The translations under genes were made by a program, and so were the position numbers. 64,000 nucleotides of DNA from Peronospora farinosa (taxonomy: Eukaryota > Oomycota > Peronosporomycetes > Peronosporales > Peronosporaceae): NCBI GenBank assembly GCA_947646735.1, contig CANTFK010000380.1, positions 62,001-126,000 on the forward strand, given 5' to 3'. Shown here piece by piece: positions 47,055-57,076 of this stretch (position 1 is the first letter of the stretch; the number at the start of each line of letters is the position of its first letter). The notes beneath the pieces were generated by a model, which was given only the letters and a program-made list of their open reading frames with translations, was not told where the DNA came from and did no database searches.

Positions 47055-47746
47055 ACGAGAACGTCGTGTGAATACATATCACGATTGCGAGGCGAGAATT
47101 ACGCAGCAGGATGGGCAAGCGAACGTGTCGCTGCCCTGCGCTGATGATCCCGCGGAGATTGACTCCGCTGTCGCGAGTGGTGCTGCCAGCGAGGCGCACC
47201 ACGAATAACTGCGCTTCTCCGTTCGCTCAGACTTTGCTCATACTTTGCAATCCAACTTCGTTCGCGATCACTGAGTGGACACTCAGCGATGTGTCGTCGC
47301 CATTCGTCATGAGTTGGGCGTGGAGTCGAGTCACAAGACTGGCATCCTTCATTGACATGGACGAAGCAGAGACGGTCCTCATTCCAAGCATCTTCACACA
47401 CTCTTTCGCGTAGCGCGCCGATGGAGTGATCGGCGCGAAGCTCCTCTCGATTGGCGAGCCATAGTTGGAAGCTGCTACCATCCTCGAGCATCCGATTCCA
47501 ACGTTGGATAAAGGCACACCAAGAACGTTGTAGAGCTTCATGCTCGATTCCATCAAGACCTTTCCCGCGCAGTTTTTGAAATCGGCGGAAGTAGTCCCGC
47601 ATCGTGTCCAGCGAGTCCGGAGCGTGAGCTCCGGACAAGTCGTACAGTGACCAAGGTATGAGCTGCCGCGCCATGATGCTTGTTGATGCACTCCCGCTGA
47701 TGCTTCTTGGGAGTGCTGCTGGATTGGGTGTTGGGTCTCTGAACAT
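46369..47746 (-). pseudogene. Antisense accessory ORF of B2 (homologue of the B1 ORF)
   Basis: 47746-47099 is 215 codons with the conserved domain: LIPWSLYDLSGAHAPDSL, LQRSWCAFIQRWN, C127-x2-H130-x4-C135-x2-C138 (CFVHVNEGCQSC) and WIAKYEQSLSE. After a frameshift near 47100-47150, 47202-46687 carries the Arg/Ser-rich part (SRHRSRSRHRSRSRRR) and a PMYPAREGI segment like B1. One in-frame TAG at 46687 separates it from the coiled coil at 46629-46369 (ADARLEAEAASERAARAEKT). The same order and position as in B1 argue for descent of a gene rather than a chance ORF. In B2 it is broken twice. Confidence 0.65.
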
Positions 47747-47825
47747 CGCTTGTTCGTTTGTGGGCGAAATGTTTTCGATAGGTGAGCGCTCACGGTTGGT
47801 GAGTGCTGTCGTGAGAAGGGGGTGA

Positions 47826-48168
47826 TGTAATGGGCTACATTACACACATAGTATTAATATGAATAAACAATTACATATGTAGGCAGGGTGCTGGGCCCGA
47901 ATAGCGGGCACAGCGTGGTAATTTATTATTGGTTTATTATTGGGCCTAAAGTCCCCAATATGGACCAATGATAAATCAACCTGAAATTGTGTGGTTCCCG
48001 AAAGGCGGGAACACTGTCGTATTTATTACGACTAAAATCTTCGTAATTAGTACGAATTAAAACCAAAATAAAAATCAGAGTTAAATTTACTTAATACCTA
48101 ATACTTGGGCTTGAGTCTTCCTCGAGCGCACGTGTAAGCTAGTGACGGTACGTTCTAGCCCCGTTACA
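47826..48168 (+). repeat. B2 3' LTR
   Basis: 343 bp, near-identical to 40337-40679, preceded by the purine tract GAGAAGGGGGTGA and followed by the TSD GTGTT. Confidence 0.93.
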
Positions 48169-48245
48169 GTGTTCGTGTTACTCTCCTCTTTGAGACTTAT
48201 GTCGAAAATGACGTTATGTGGTAACGTCAGTCTGGTGCGTGAGAA

Positions 48246-49797
48246 TGTAACGGGATTACACAACTGTGGTGGAGTGGGTTCTCAAAATTGTATGATGAGA
48301 CCCCAAACCACTCACTGTGCCGGACTGACGACTGTCGGAGGGGGTACCCCGATGCCGCGTATGAACCTTGTCTCACCTTGTGTACCCGTCGGCTGGCGGG
48401 TTGCACTCTTCGGAGGACTTGGTGACGATGTAGATGTCTGCCTTGAGGGAGGTAGACCTGGGAAGCCTCGAGTGGATATGCTTCACTCGGTAGGCCGGTA
48501 GGTGACCACTCGATCGACCTTGTCGAGAGTGGGCTTAGAGCCAAATTCTTCATGGAGCTTGTCGTCCCTGGCCATTTCCTTTTTGTGTCAGGGGTATTAA
48601 CCACCTGACCTTTACTTTGCTCCCGGATCGTGAGGTGAGGGAGACCGCTTACGATAGCGGGTATGGGGGGTTTTGCTACTCGAGCTAGCTCACAGGCCAA
48701 ATATATCCTGGAGCTCTATTCGCACTTGAACTTCGCTACACAACTGTCTTCGACTGGGGGCCAAAAAATATCTTAACCCGGAACAGTGAATAGCTTAGAG
48801 CAAATTCTTTTTGGGCGACAAAGTCGTTGTGATAATTCAATTCTGATTAACATAAAAAGTCTTGTACTATGCCAAGTAGATCGCAAATTGAGTAGTATTT
48901 AATATAGTCCTATCCTTTTAACTTCTTTACTCTATCCTTGCCTGAAGCTCTTATTACTTGCGTCGACTGGTCTGGTCCTTGTGTTAGCTGGCCAGGAGTG
49001 GCTGAACCCCGAGGGGCCGAGGTCGACCGAAGAAGAACCCAGGTCTTCCAACGAGGTACCGGGTCGACCAACGAGGGACCCAGGTCTACCGATAAGGGAC
49101 CGGATCGACCGACGAGGGACCCTGGTCCACCAATGAGGGACCGGTTCGACCGATGAGGGACCCAGGTCTACCAACGAGGGGCCGGGTCGACTGATGAGGA
49201 ACCGGGTCGATCAATGAAGGGCAATGGTCAACTGCCTTCGGTAATGGTTAACCGGTACCCTCATAATGATTTTTATTCTATGGGTCCTGCAGATTGTTCT
49301 TCGCCAACGGTCGCTCCCTCTCGAGGCCCCTGTCTTTCTGGTCTCTTTTCTTTGAATCCACGGTCTATACTCTGAATCCAACTAGATTCTGGGGTCCCCA
49401 TATCGCAAAAACAGCACTTCACCATACAACGGTTGGATAGGTATATCCAGAGTTATGTGCATTGTTGTAATTCTATGGATATTGCATAAACGTATTTTTG
49501 GTACTTCCCTACAAGAAGGTATGAGGTATGAGCGTTACGATACGGTATTCGGTAATACCGTCTCATATCGGTTAGGATTCGATGATCGATATCGCTGTAC
49601 TAAGTACATCATACACAGATGTTTGGACGACACGTTTTGCAATAAAGAAGTCTGCATGTTATTGTTACTGTTATAGTAATTAATCTAGTGTAGGGTACTT
49701 GTGTCTCGTAGCCGTAATTTATTTAGTTCTTTAGAACTAAGATGCTTTTTGCCTTTGAGATCTTTCTCTGACTAAAGAGCTGTGTAGCTCTGTTACA
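48246..49797 (+). repeat. A0 3' LTR, split by C unit #3
   Basis: Starts TGTAACGGGATTACACAAC at 48246, is interrupted at 48265-49426, and resumes at 49431 (GGTTGGATAGG) to end TGTGTAGCTCTGTTACA at 49797. It carries the ATACGGTATTCGGTAATACCG hairpin near 49540. The inner part is shorter than in A1. Confidence 0.85.
48265..49426 (+). mobile_element. Family-C solo-LTR-like unit #3
   Basis: 1,162 bp, TGTGGTGGAGTGGGTTCTC to CTTCACCATA, with the 4-bp TSD CAAC (48261-48264 and 49427-49430), inserted 19 bp inside the A0 3' LTR. It shares the GGAGGGGGTACCCCGAT and CACCTTGTGTACCCGTCGGC blocks with the other C units. Its centre (about 49010-49230) is a third kind of tandem array with a unit of roughly 20-22 bp, containing GAGGGACCCAGGTCTACC. 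Confidence 0.85.
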
Positions 49798-49920
49798 CTC
49801 GCAGCAAAAAGAACGGCTGGGATTGCAAAACTTATAGGTGACTACAACAAGAATGGCTTAGATGATATCACGAAACGCATTACGCAAATACAGCTCGAAC
49901 AACTGCACAAGACACTTCAG
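49798..49920 (+). other. Short open stretch between A0 and A2
   Basis: 123 bp between two element edges. One plus-strand frame reads without a stop (AAKRTAGIAKLIGDYNKNGL, DDITKRITQIQLEQLHK), which looks like real protein. I do not recognise it. It may be a fragment of a host gene cut by the insertions or of another element. Confidence 0.35.
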
Positions 49921-50886
49921 TCACATAGTGGCTCGCTTTTGACCTTAAGTGCCACTGTGCGGAAGATTGTCTTCTGTACGGGCACAAAGAGGTGCAAACA
50001 CCGCTCTTCATCGGACACCATAATGTAGAACGTTGGCAAAGCCGTCGCTACATGGTCATGGACCTGTCCGATTAGCGTTGCTCTATAACACATAAAGGCC
50101 TCAAGGCTTGCATTAGGCACTTCAGAGTCTTGAGACATAATTTGGTCGATATCTTCAACCCCAACTAACGCTGTAAGTTTTTCCAGCGTGAGTCGTTGCG
50201 CCTCAGAGAGGTAAAGACTCTCCCATCCTCACAGAAGGTCAGTCTTAGAAATCAGGTGTAAGATTGACCACGAGTGCATCCAAGTGAAGCTGAGAAACGT
50301 AGTTGTTTAAGTCAGAAGAAAACATATACAGGCTAAAAGCCTCTTAGTTTTATAGAGCTACATATAACGGCATTAAGCCACTTCGAGTTTTAAGAAACAA
50401 AAGGAACGACAAGAAGTCTACGAGTCTAAGGAACTAGAAGAGATTTCCAGTTTACAACTTATAAAGCTTTAGAGCTTAAGGTTCAATAAACCAAACGTAC
50501 GAAGTGCACTAGAGAACAAGCCTTTTGAAGGCTTTAACTCTATAACTCAAAATGAGAACTGAATTATATTTATGCAATGAGATCTAAGAATAAACATATC
50601 CTAAGTACCCTACACTAGACTAATCACTAATTTTGATTGCAGAATCTTTTATTGGATGACATGTCAACCAATCACCAGTGTATGTTGTACTTAGTAGTAC
50701 TACTGTATCAGTTATGAAACCGATACTGATAGTATAAGGTAAAAGTAATACCTTATAATATCACTCATATATAATATTCCTTTTTAAAAGATCGGTATCA
50801 AGAATACATTTTATGCAATACAAAACTTTAATCGTGATGTACTTTCGGTATGATGGTACAACCGCCCGCCGTGTAATCCTGTTACA
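49921..50886 (-). mobile_element. Truncated reversed family-A element A2 (5' LTR and start of gag)
   Basis: On the minus strand an A-type LTR runs from 50886 (TGTAACAGGATTACAC) to 50285. A primer-site variant follows (TTGGATGCACTCGTGGTC), then a gag start with the same leader as A1 (GTGAGGATGGGAG at about 50230) and Gag pieces (NASLEAFMCYRATLIGQVHD). It stops abruptly at 49921. The hairpin region of this LTR is degenerate (AAGGTA/TACCTT arms near 50740-50760). No 3' part is present. Confidence 0.8.
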
Positions 50887-51691
50887 AGCTTAACGACGGC
50901 TACAAGATGTCATGGTGTATCATGGTGCTGGACAATGGTGGCAAGCCCCAATTTGAGGGTATGCGGTGCAGAACAAAAAAGCGGAAGTTGGGGTACCTGT
51001 CCAGTAAGGCAGCACAGACGCTCTGGCCCTACCAACAAGCACTGCAACCGAGAAAAGTAGTAGCAACAGGCGTGAGCGCGTCAAAAGAAGTAACAGCGTC
51101 GAAGTTCTTCTTCTTCTTCATACCAACTGGCGTGCTTATGCAAAGGAGTCTCATTTTCTGATGGACAAAATTCGAAGGCCAAGCTCCTGGTGGCTTTCAT
51201 GAAGATAATAATTGTTGAGCGGCTTCGATCGAAGACCCGTGCTACCACCTACCGCGATGACGTGGCATACATGCCGAAGAGGATGTACAAGACTTCCTTA
51301 GCACGCACCATTTATATTTCCTTGCATTGGTCCACCACCGTTTTTAAGCATCTCCGAGCGCTCTACGCTGCCGGCGCACTGCAACATCAGCGTATGCTTT
51401 TGCTCTGTGGCAAGTCGAGACTCTGCGCCAGGTTGTACGCAAGTATCCTTGAATTAGTGTAATCTTCCACTCTTTGCTACACGACGGCATTCCATAGCAG
51501 TAACAACATGTATCTCTCATGTATTGCATAGACAGACTACCTGTACAACTTATGTCGCTTAAATTATTTATGGCGGGAGGTTTAAGCGACATAAGTTGCT
51601 TGTCAAAAATGTTTATGCAACTGAAGAGGGCATCAGTAACGCGTTCAACGCCAATCACTTCTCATCTGCCAGTTGACGATCGATCGTAACG
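50887..51691. other. Unassigned region right of the element cluster
   Basis: About 800 bp. Plus-strand ORFs at 50907-51161 (VLDNGGKPQFEGMRCRTKKR) and 51190-51462 (RLRSKTRATTYRDDVAYMPK) have protein-like composition but no recognised family and no clear splice connection. TCACTTCT at 51655-51662, 30 bp before the DCP1 start, resembles the oomycete initiator. A palindrome-like pair ACTTATGTCGCTTAAA / TTTAAGCGACATAAGT occurs at about 51548-51597. Confidence 0.4.
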
Positions 51692-52960
51692 ATGGCGCAC
51701 GTGGACCGCGCGCAGTTGAACGACATGAACCTGCAGGTGCTTAAGCGCCAGGACGCAGATGTGACAGAGATTGTGGATACTGCAAGCCACGTCGTCATGT
51801 ACGAGTTTGACCAGGACGCACAGAGTTGGGTACGTGTGGCAACTTAAGAGAGGGGGTAGGTGCTAGTGTTTCGTGATGCTAACGTTGCAATGACGTTGTA
51901 TTGTTGCAGAAGCGGAAAGACGTTGAAGGTTGTTTGTTTGTTGTCAAAAGGTGCGTAGGTGACGCTATTGAGGAAGTAAAATGACTCATACAATGGCTCA
52001 CTCACTTTGCTGAGACGCTATCGCTTGCTTGCAGATCTTCGTCACCGCGTTTTCAGATCTTCGTGAACAACCGACTGAGCACAACAAACATGACGCTAGA
52101 GCTGGACGGACGCCTCCAAGTAGACAATGTCGATAGTTTCCTTATCCTCCGCAGCCCTGACTTGGTAAGTGAAAGCTCTGTAATCCATAGTTTGGTAGAG
52201 ACTTGAGCTGATTTTGCTGTGTGTTATGTTTGATAGACGTACTCGTCGGGTTTTGCAATCTACGGTGTTTGGTTCTTTCCTGAAGAGGATCGTGCCAAGA
52301 TTCTACAGCTGTTACAATCGTAAGAACCTTTTTGTCGTGCCTGTTTAATGAAGATGTAGTTACTAATGTGGTGAATTGTATAGTCTTATTCAGACGCTGA
52401 AAGCTCCACAGAGCGCTGCCATTATGAATAGTACGCAACAACAGCCCGTGAAGACTCAGTTGCCGCCTCAGATGCAGGCAAAGGCGAAACAGCTGCAGAC
52501 GACACAGCCCACGCAGCAGCGGAACCAGCAGCAGGAGCGTCCTCCGTCGCAATCGCGTACTCGGGGACGTTCACGCAATAAACTGGACGATGTAAAGCGT
52601 CGCATCTCCAGTGTAAACACCCCCACCGCGATCTTGCAGCGATCTTCGAAGGGCACGCGAAGCAACAGCAGCAGTAGTGGCAGTAGCACAAACGGCATGG
52701 CTAAGCAGGAAAATACCCCAGTGGTTGCCAACTCGAGTGGCATGGTTCCTATTTCGAAGGTGGAAGGTATTGCTGCGGGTGAGGCCATTATGGGTATGAT
52801 CTCGCAGAATTGGCCGCAACAGCAGCACAAGCAGCAGTCGACGGTGTCTAATGTGAACAAGGAGCAGCTGAAACAAACGCTGATCGATTTGCTGAATGAC
52901 GCGCAGTTCTTTGACCAGATCTACCACGCATACGTGGACCGTGTGTCGACTCGAGGATGA
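51692..52960 (+). CDS. DCP1: mRNA-decapping enzyme subunit DCP1
   Basis: Five exons, 51692-51829, 51910-51950, 52035-52164, 52237-52319 and 52384-52960, all joined in phase across GT..AG introns of 64-84 bp; the product is 322 aa. The N-terminal 130 residues are the EVH1/PH-like DCP1 domain (LNDMNLQVLKRQDADVTEIV, VVMYEFD, KRKDVEGCLFVVKRS, RFQIFVNNRLSTTNM, FAIYGVWFF). A Gln/Ser-rich, basic, disordered middle follows. The last 30 residues (LKQTLIDLLNDAQFFDQIYH) match the C-terminal helical trimerisation motif. DCP1 activates the cap hydrolase DCP2 in P-bodies during mRNA turnover. The family match runs across all exon joins. Confidence 0.93.
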
Positions 52961-53189
52961 AGAGCGAAGCGACAAAGGTAGTGTAAGCAGTGATGGCTGC
53001 CATTGAAGGAGGATCATTCGTTGGCATAGACCTTGAGCTCCAATCACACCTTTCCACTAGCTTTGAGTGAGAATAAAAAAGGGAGCGAGCGACTCAACAC
53101 AAGATACCTAGTCTAACTCACACACACATTAACATGGGGTCGCGTCTGTTGTGCGTACAACATTATCATCATAGCAAGCCACTGCTGGC

Positions 53190-54221
53190 ATGCAAATACA
53201 CATTTTCGTGTTCTCTCTTTTTAACGGCTTGATGGTGATGTCTGAGACGAGTGATGACGGTGACAATCCGTTCACACGCTTTGCGTTTGCTTCGGTCCGA
53301 AACGATAGCAGCACCAACGATGGGATCACGGCAGAGATAACTGTTCATCAGCCTGGAACCTCCAGCGCTAAACGCGCTAGAACCGAAGCGAAGAAGCACG
53401 AAAAGGCTTCTTCCAGCCGTCAGGAAAAGATTATTAAGACTGAGCGTAAGAAATGCAGCGACGCATCTCACCAGCTGCAACTGCAGTTACTATTGGAGCT
53501 CTATGAAGCAAGGAAAGACATCGTGGACACACCCATCGACAAGTTCGGAACGAAAATGTGCGTAGCTCCTGGTGTGTCGAGCGCTAACGCCAAGCGCTTC
53601 CAGCTATTGGTGGCGGCGTTGCTCAGCTCGCAGACTCAGGATCCAATCACGTACGCGGCGATGCAGCGTCTGCATCAACTCGGAGGGAGCGGCGAAGGGC
53701 TCACCATTGCAACTGTGCAGGCCACAAGCGAAACAAAGTTGAGTGAAGTGCTCAAGCCGGTAGGTTTCTACCATCGCAAGGCGCACCAACTCAAGCAAGT
53801 GGCTGCCATCTTAAGCACGCGATTCCACGGAGACATTCCTCGTTCGTTGGATGAGCTACTGGAGCTGCCAGGCATTGGACCAAAGATCGGCCGTGTCATC
53901 ACTTTGCTTGCATGGGGACAAGTAGATGGCATTGTGGTGGATACACACGTACATCGCGTTGCTCAACGACTCGGCTGGGCATCCACATCCAGCCCTCAAG
54001 ACACGAGGCGAGATCTGGAAGAATGGGTTCCTCGCGAATACTGGGGTAGTCTTTCATTCGCAGTCGTGGGCTTCGGCCAGACCGTATGCACAGCAAAATA
54101 CCCTTTGTGTTCGACATGTCCATTAGCTGCAAAGTGCCCCAGTGCCTTCAAGGTCGACACAACAAACACCAAGAACAAGAACCAGAGCAAGAAGCGCTGC
54201 ACTTATGTGGCCAACACTTGA
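53190..54221 (+). CDS. NTH1: Endonuclease III-like DNA glycosylase/lyase
   Basis: One exon, 343 codons from the first ATG. The ATG at 53238 (MSETSDDGDNPFTRFAF, 327 aa) is the likelier start because the preceding residues are hydrophobic and unlike the family. The basic N-terminus may carry a nuclear signal (KRARTEAKKHEK). The glycosylase domain has RFQLLVAALLSSQTQD, the helix-hairpin-helix with catalytic Lys (LPGIGPKIGRVI), catalytic Asp in VVDTHVHRVAQRLGW, and the [4Fe-4S] loop C-x6-C-x2-C-x5-C (CTAKYPLCSTCPLAAKC). NTH1 excises oxidised pyrimidines and nicks the abasic site in base-excision repair, in nucleus and/or mitochondria. A targeting role for the first 16 residues cannot be excluded. 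Confidence 0.95.
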   Translation: MQIHIFVFSLFNGLMVMSETSDDGDNPFTRFAFASVRNDSSTNDGITAEITVHQPGTSSAKRARTEAKKHEKASSSRQEKIIKTERKKCSDASHQLQLQLLLELYEARKDIVDTPIDKFGTKMCVAPGVSSANAKRFQLLVAALLSSQTQDPITYAAMQRLHQLGGSGEGLTIATVQATSETKLSEVLKPVGFYHRKAHQLKQVAAILSTRFHGDIPRSLDELLELPGIGPKIGRVITLLAWGQVDGIVVDTHVHRVAQRLGWASTSSPQDTRRDLEEWVPREYWGSLSFAVVGFGQTVCTAKYPLCSTCPLAAKCPSAFKVDTTNTKNKNQSKKRCTYVANT

Positions 54222-54350
54222 AGTCTCCTTCTCTATCCAACAAATAGCTAGTGAACAAAGCAGCACATTGTTATTGCCAGTATTGCAACGATCTGTGCGG
54301 TTATTTTGGTGATATACATGATGTTTTCTCCCTCTTCTGCCTCCCTCTCT

Positions 54351-54854
54351 TCACACCGTCTGGACGTACACGACAAGCAGTAGCAGGCAGCAAAAGCCCA
54401 ATGTGATGATGGCCAGCACTGCCAGCGCACGCTCTGACACATCGTCCATATTCTCCACTTTGTGTCCGTGTGCGACCATCTGCGTAGACAGCGAGGTGGG
54501 CGATGAGCTCTTGGGACTGCTAAGGAGGTTCCCCACGGTCGAGAGTGACACCACCCACCTACCAATGAACTGCAGCACCTTCAGAGGCTTCACATTCACT
54601 AAAAAGACCTTCGCTACCTCTCCCAAGTCCTCGTCCTCCTTACGGCGTCGCCGCTTTCGCCGTGTCGCCACACCCTCGTCGAACTGCGTCCGGATAACTT
54701 CGCGTGGCAAAAGACCACCCATCTCTTCATCCTCAGTGTCATCCTCGTTATTTGTGGTCATGAGTGGCTGCCGTAACTTTCCTGCGTTGTCACTCATTAC
54801 GGTACATTCTTTACGGGGACTCACAGCCCGAAAATGATCCCACACGACGTTCAT
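54351..54854 (-). CDS. Unrecognised 167-aa protein with C-terminal membrane anchor
   Basis: One minus-strand exon. The middle is basic (ATRRKRRRRKEDED) with acidic flanks (NNEDDTEDEEMGG). The C-terminus ends in a hydrophobic span (ALAVLAIITLGFCCLLLLVV) with only YVQTV after it, typical of a tail-anchored protein. The region at about residues 95-135 (HKVENMDDVSERALA) directly before the span resembles a short juxtamembrane helix. No family is recognised. The ATG at 54797 (MSDNAGKLRQPL) is an alternative start. Convergent with NTH1. Confidence 0.65.
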   Translation of the reverse strand: MNVVWDHFRAVSPRKECTVMSDNAGKLRQPLMTTNNEDDTEDEEMGGLLPREVIRTQFDEGVATRRKRRRRKEDEDLGEVAKVFLVNVKPLKVLQFIGRWVVSLSTVGNLLSSPKSSSPTSLSTQMVAHGHKVENMDDVSERALAVLAIITLGFCCLLLLVVYVQTV

Positions 54855-55059
54855 GATCCTTCTCTAATATAACCTGGTAGTTACTTTAATATGCAGTGTG
54901 TAACCTGGTAGCAACTTCATTTGTAACCAGAACTAATAGAGTAACAGCTTATCAAACAGCATAAATCCGAAATCGACAAAATATTCAGACTTTCTACCAT
55001 CTCGTGATTCGTTTGCGTCATCTTGGTATTCGTTTAAACAGGTAAACGTCAAATTAGCC

Positions 55060-56964
55060 ATGGCGGAAAAGCTCCGTAGCGAGTTGCAGCAGCTTTCGTC
55101 CGTACAGCTTCGAGACCTTTTACGTACCACTGGCCATGGACAATTGTTACAAAGTGAAGTATATAATAAAGACAAGCAAGTGGCGGTCTCGAAAGTAGAA
55201 GAGCAGTTTGCACTAGACGCTAAGAATGAAGGGAACGCGTTGTTCCGCCGAGGTTTCATGAACGATGCAGTCTCTGCCTATTCTCGGTCTCTACACGTCG
55301 CTATCTGAATATTTTTCTCAATTTTTGTCAATATTTGTGACTAGTGATTGCTGTGCGATGGCTTTAGATGCCTTAAAGTGGACCCAAGCAACGCTGTGTG
55401 CCTTTCAAACCGAGCAGCAGCTTACCTGGAGGTTTGGCAGCAATAGAATTCTTCTCAAATGAGCTACTGATCAAAGTATGTGATTGTAATTTGGTCCAGT
55501 TGAAGCAGTTTGATCTTGCAATTATAGACTGCACCAAGGCGATCAAGGAGACTCCAATGATCAAGGTGCAAACATTTGTTGCTTAAGATGTACACGTCCT
55601 GGTGATAAATTTACTGACAATAGTTGTAGCCATTTATGCGCCGAGCAACGGCATATATTGCAGTGCAGCAGTTTCGACAAGCAGTTGCTGACCTTGAAGC
55701 AGCGTTAGAATTTGAGCCGCGAAACAAAGAGTGTCATGCAAAGCTTCAAAGTATCGTAGATATAGCGACGGATGTGCGACAGCGTGCAGGTGCTAGTACA
55801 GAGTTCCGCAAAGCAGCCATTCAAGCTGCATTGATAGTTTCTGTTCGTGAAGGATGGACGAAAAGTGCTGTGCGAGGCAACCCAGGTCCAGCTGCTGTAA
55901 ATGGGCACACATTGTTTTCAGGAGCTGACGGACGCATTTATCTTTTTGGTGGAAGAGCAGTGCGTGAGCAAAAGCCTGATCTTTTTGTGCTAGACGAAAA
56001 CGACAATTCAAGCTGGGACATAATACCTACTAGAGGCACAAGTGCGCCATCGTCGCGTGCGTGGCATTCAACTTCATCTATCGGGCACGAGAATAGAGAA
56101 TTATATTGCATTTACGGTGGAGTGTCTTCACGGGGCGAAGACTCCAGCGTTCATTTGCTTGAGCATGATGCATTACGCGGATATCAATGGTTACAGCTTC
56201 GTTGTTTGCAAGATTCCAGCGAAATCCCTGCTCCTCGATCAGGCCATGCAACAGTATCACTTGTGGAAAGTACTGGCAATCGGGCTGTATTCATTTTTGG
56301 TGGGCGAACAAAACGAGGCGTAAACGACCAATTACTGGTTTTGAGGTGCTCTTCACTACCTGCTGTCGCCGTCGCTGACAGTAGTTGCGTAGTAGATACG
56401 ACAGTTGTTTGGAGTGAAATTTGTCAAGAAAAAAGCGTGGAGAAACACTTGAATTGGCCTTCTGCTCGAGATGGTCACTCGATGTGTTTGCTGCAACGTT
56501 CGGAATGCCATTGGCCTCGACTCATCCTTTTCGGTGGAAATGGCCAGCTCAACGATGAAAGGATGAATGATGTGTGGACGTTTGACGTGGAGAAGCAGCT
56601 CTGGACGTTGCTGCATTGTTTCGGAGATATCCCACCGCCAAGGTCCTACCACACAGCCCACACCATCGGTGAGTTTCTTTTCGTCGTTGGCGGTCGGACT
56701 GCTGAATCTGAGGATAACACTGTGTACATGCTGGACATCGGGACATGCGAATGGTTTAAGGTGCCTGTTCCGAACGACCATGGTCTAGCTCCCCGCGCTT
56801 GGCATTCGAGCGTCCTTACCGACGGTGGCAAACTGTTTGTGCTGGGTGGTGGCTCTTACCACGGTCCACTAAAAGACGCCGCTTTGCTTGACTTAGGTTA
56901 CTTTCAAAGCAAGGCATCTTTACTTTTTCGTCGCCACGATGACAAGTTCGTGCTGGATAAGTAA
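55060..56964 (+). CDS. TPR-Kelch repeat protein
   Basis: Four exons, 55060-55286, 55368-55431, 55500-55565 and 55630-56964, give 563 aa. The first donor (GTCTCT) is weak but restores an ideal TPR sequence across the join (AYSRCLKVDPSNAVCLSNRA). TPR repeats span about residues 45-175 (KNEGNALFRRGFMNDAVSAY, FDLAIIDCTKAIKETPMIK, AYIAVQQFRQAVADLEAALE). From about residue 210 there are about six Kelch blades (GRIYLFGGRAV, AVFIFGGRTK, LILFGGNGQLNDERMNDVW, FLFVVGGRTAESEDNTVYML, KLFVLGGGSYHG), forming one beta-propeller. Both parts are protein-interaction modules; a scaffold role is inferred and the partner is unknown. The N-terminus (LRSELQQLSSVQLRDLLRTT) resembles a small helical domain. Confidence 0.85.
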
Positions 56965-57076
56965 AGTTTTTACGACATAAGCGATGGAAGATTCTCGTGT
57001 TATTTGGTCTTGGCAATGCAGCAACGCAAATTCATTAGAAAGTGAACTTCATAAGAAAGCAAAACGAAGGAGCACG

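Larger units (their letters stand above)
40337..48168 (+). mobile_element. Ty3/Gypsy chromovirus B2, full length
   Basis: Two 343-bp LTRs (40337-40679 and 47826-48168) differ at only a handful of positions. The TSD GTGTT is at 40332-40336 and 48169-48173. The primer-binding site TGGTAGCACTTTG follows the 5' LTR. Gene order is the same as in B1: gag, protease plus repeat linker, RT/RNase H, integrase and chromodomain, with an antisense ORF before the 3' LTR. It is related to B1 but clearly diverged, a sister subfamily with its own LTR sequence. Breaks are fewer than in B1, but gag and pol each carry some. Confidence 0.95.

Noticed and set aside
49010..49230. Possible CRISPR-like or satellite array
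   Set aside because: Imperfect short tandem repeats confined to the core of a C unit, with no spacers.
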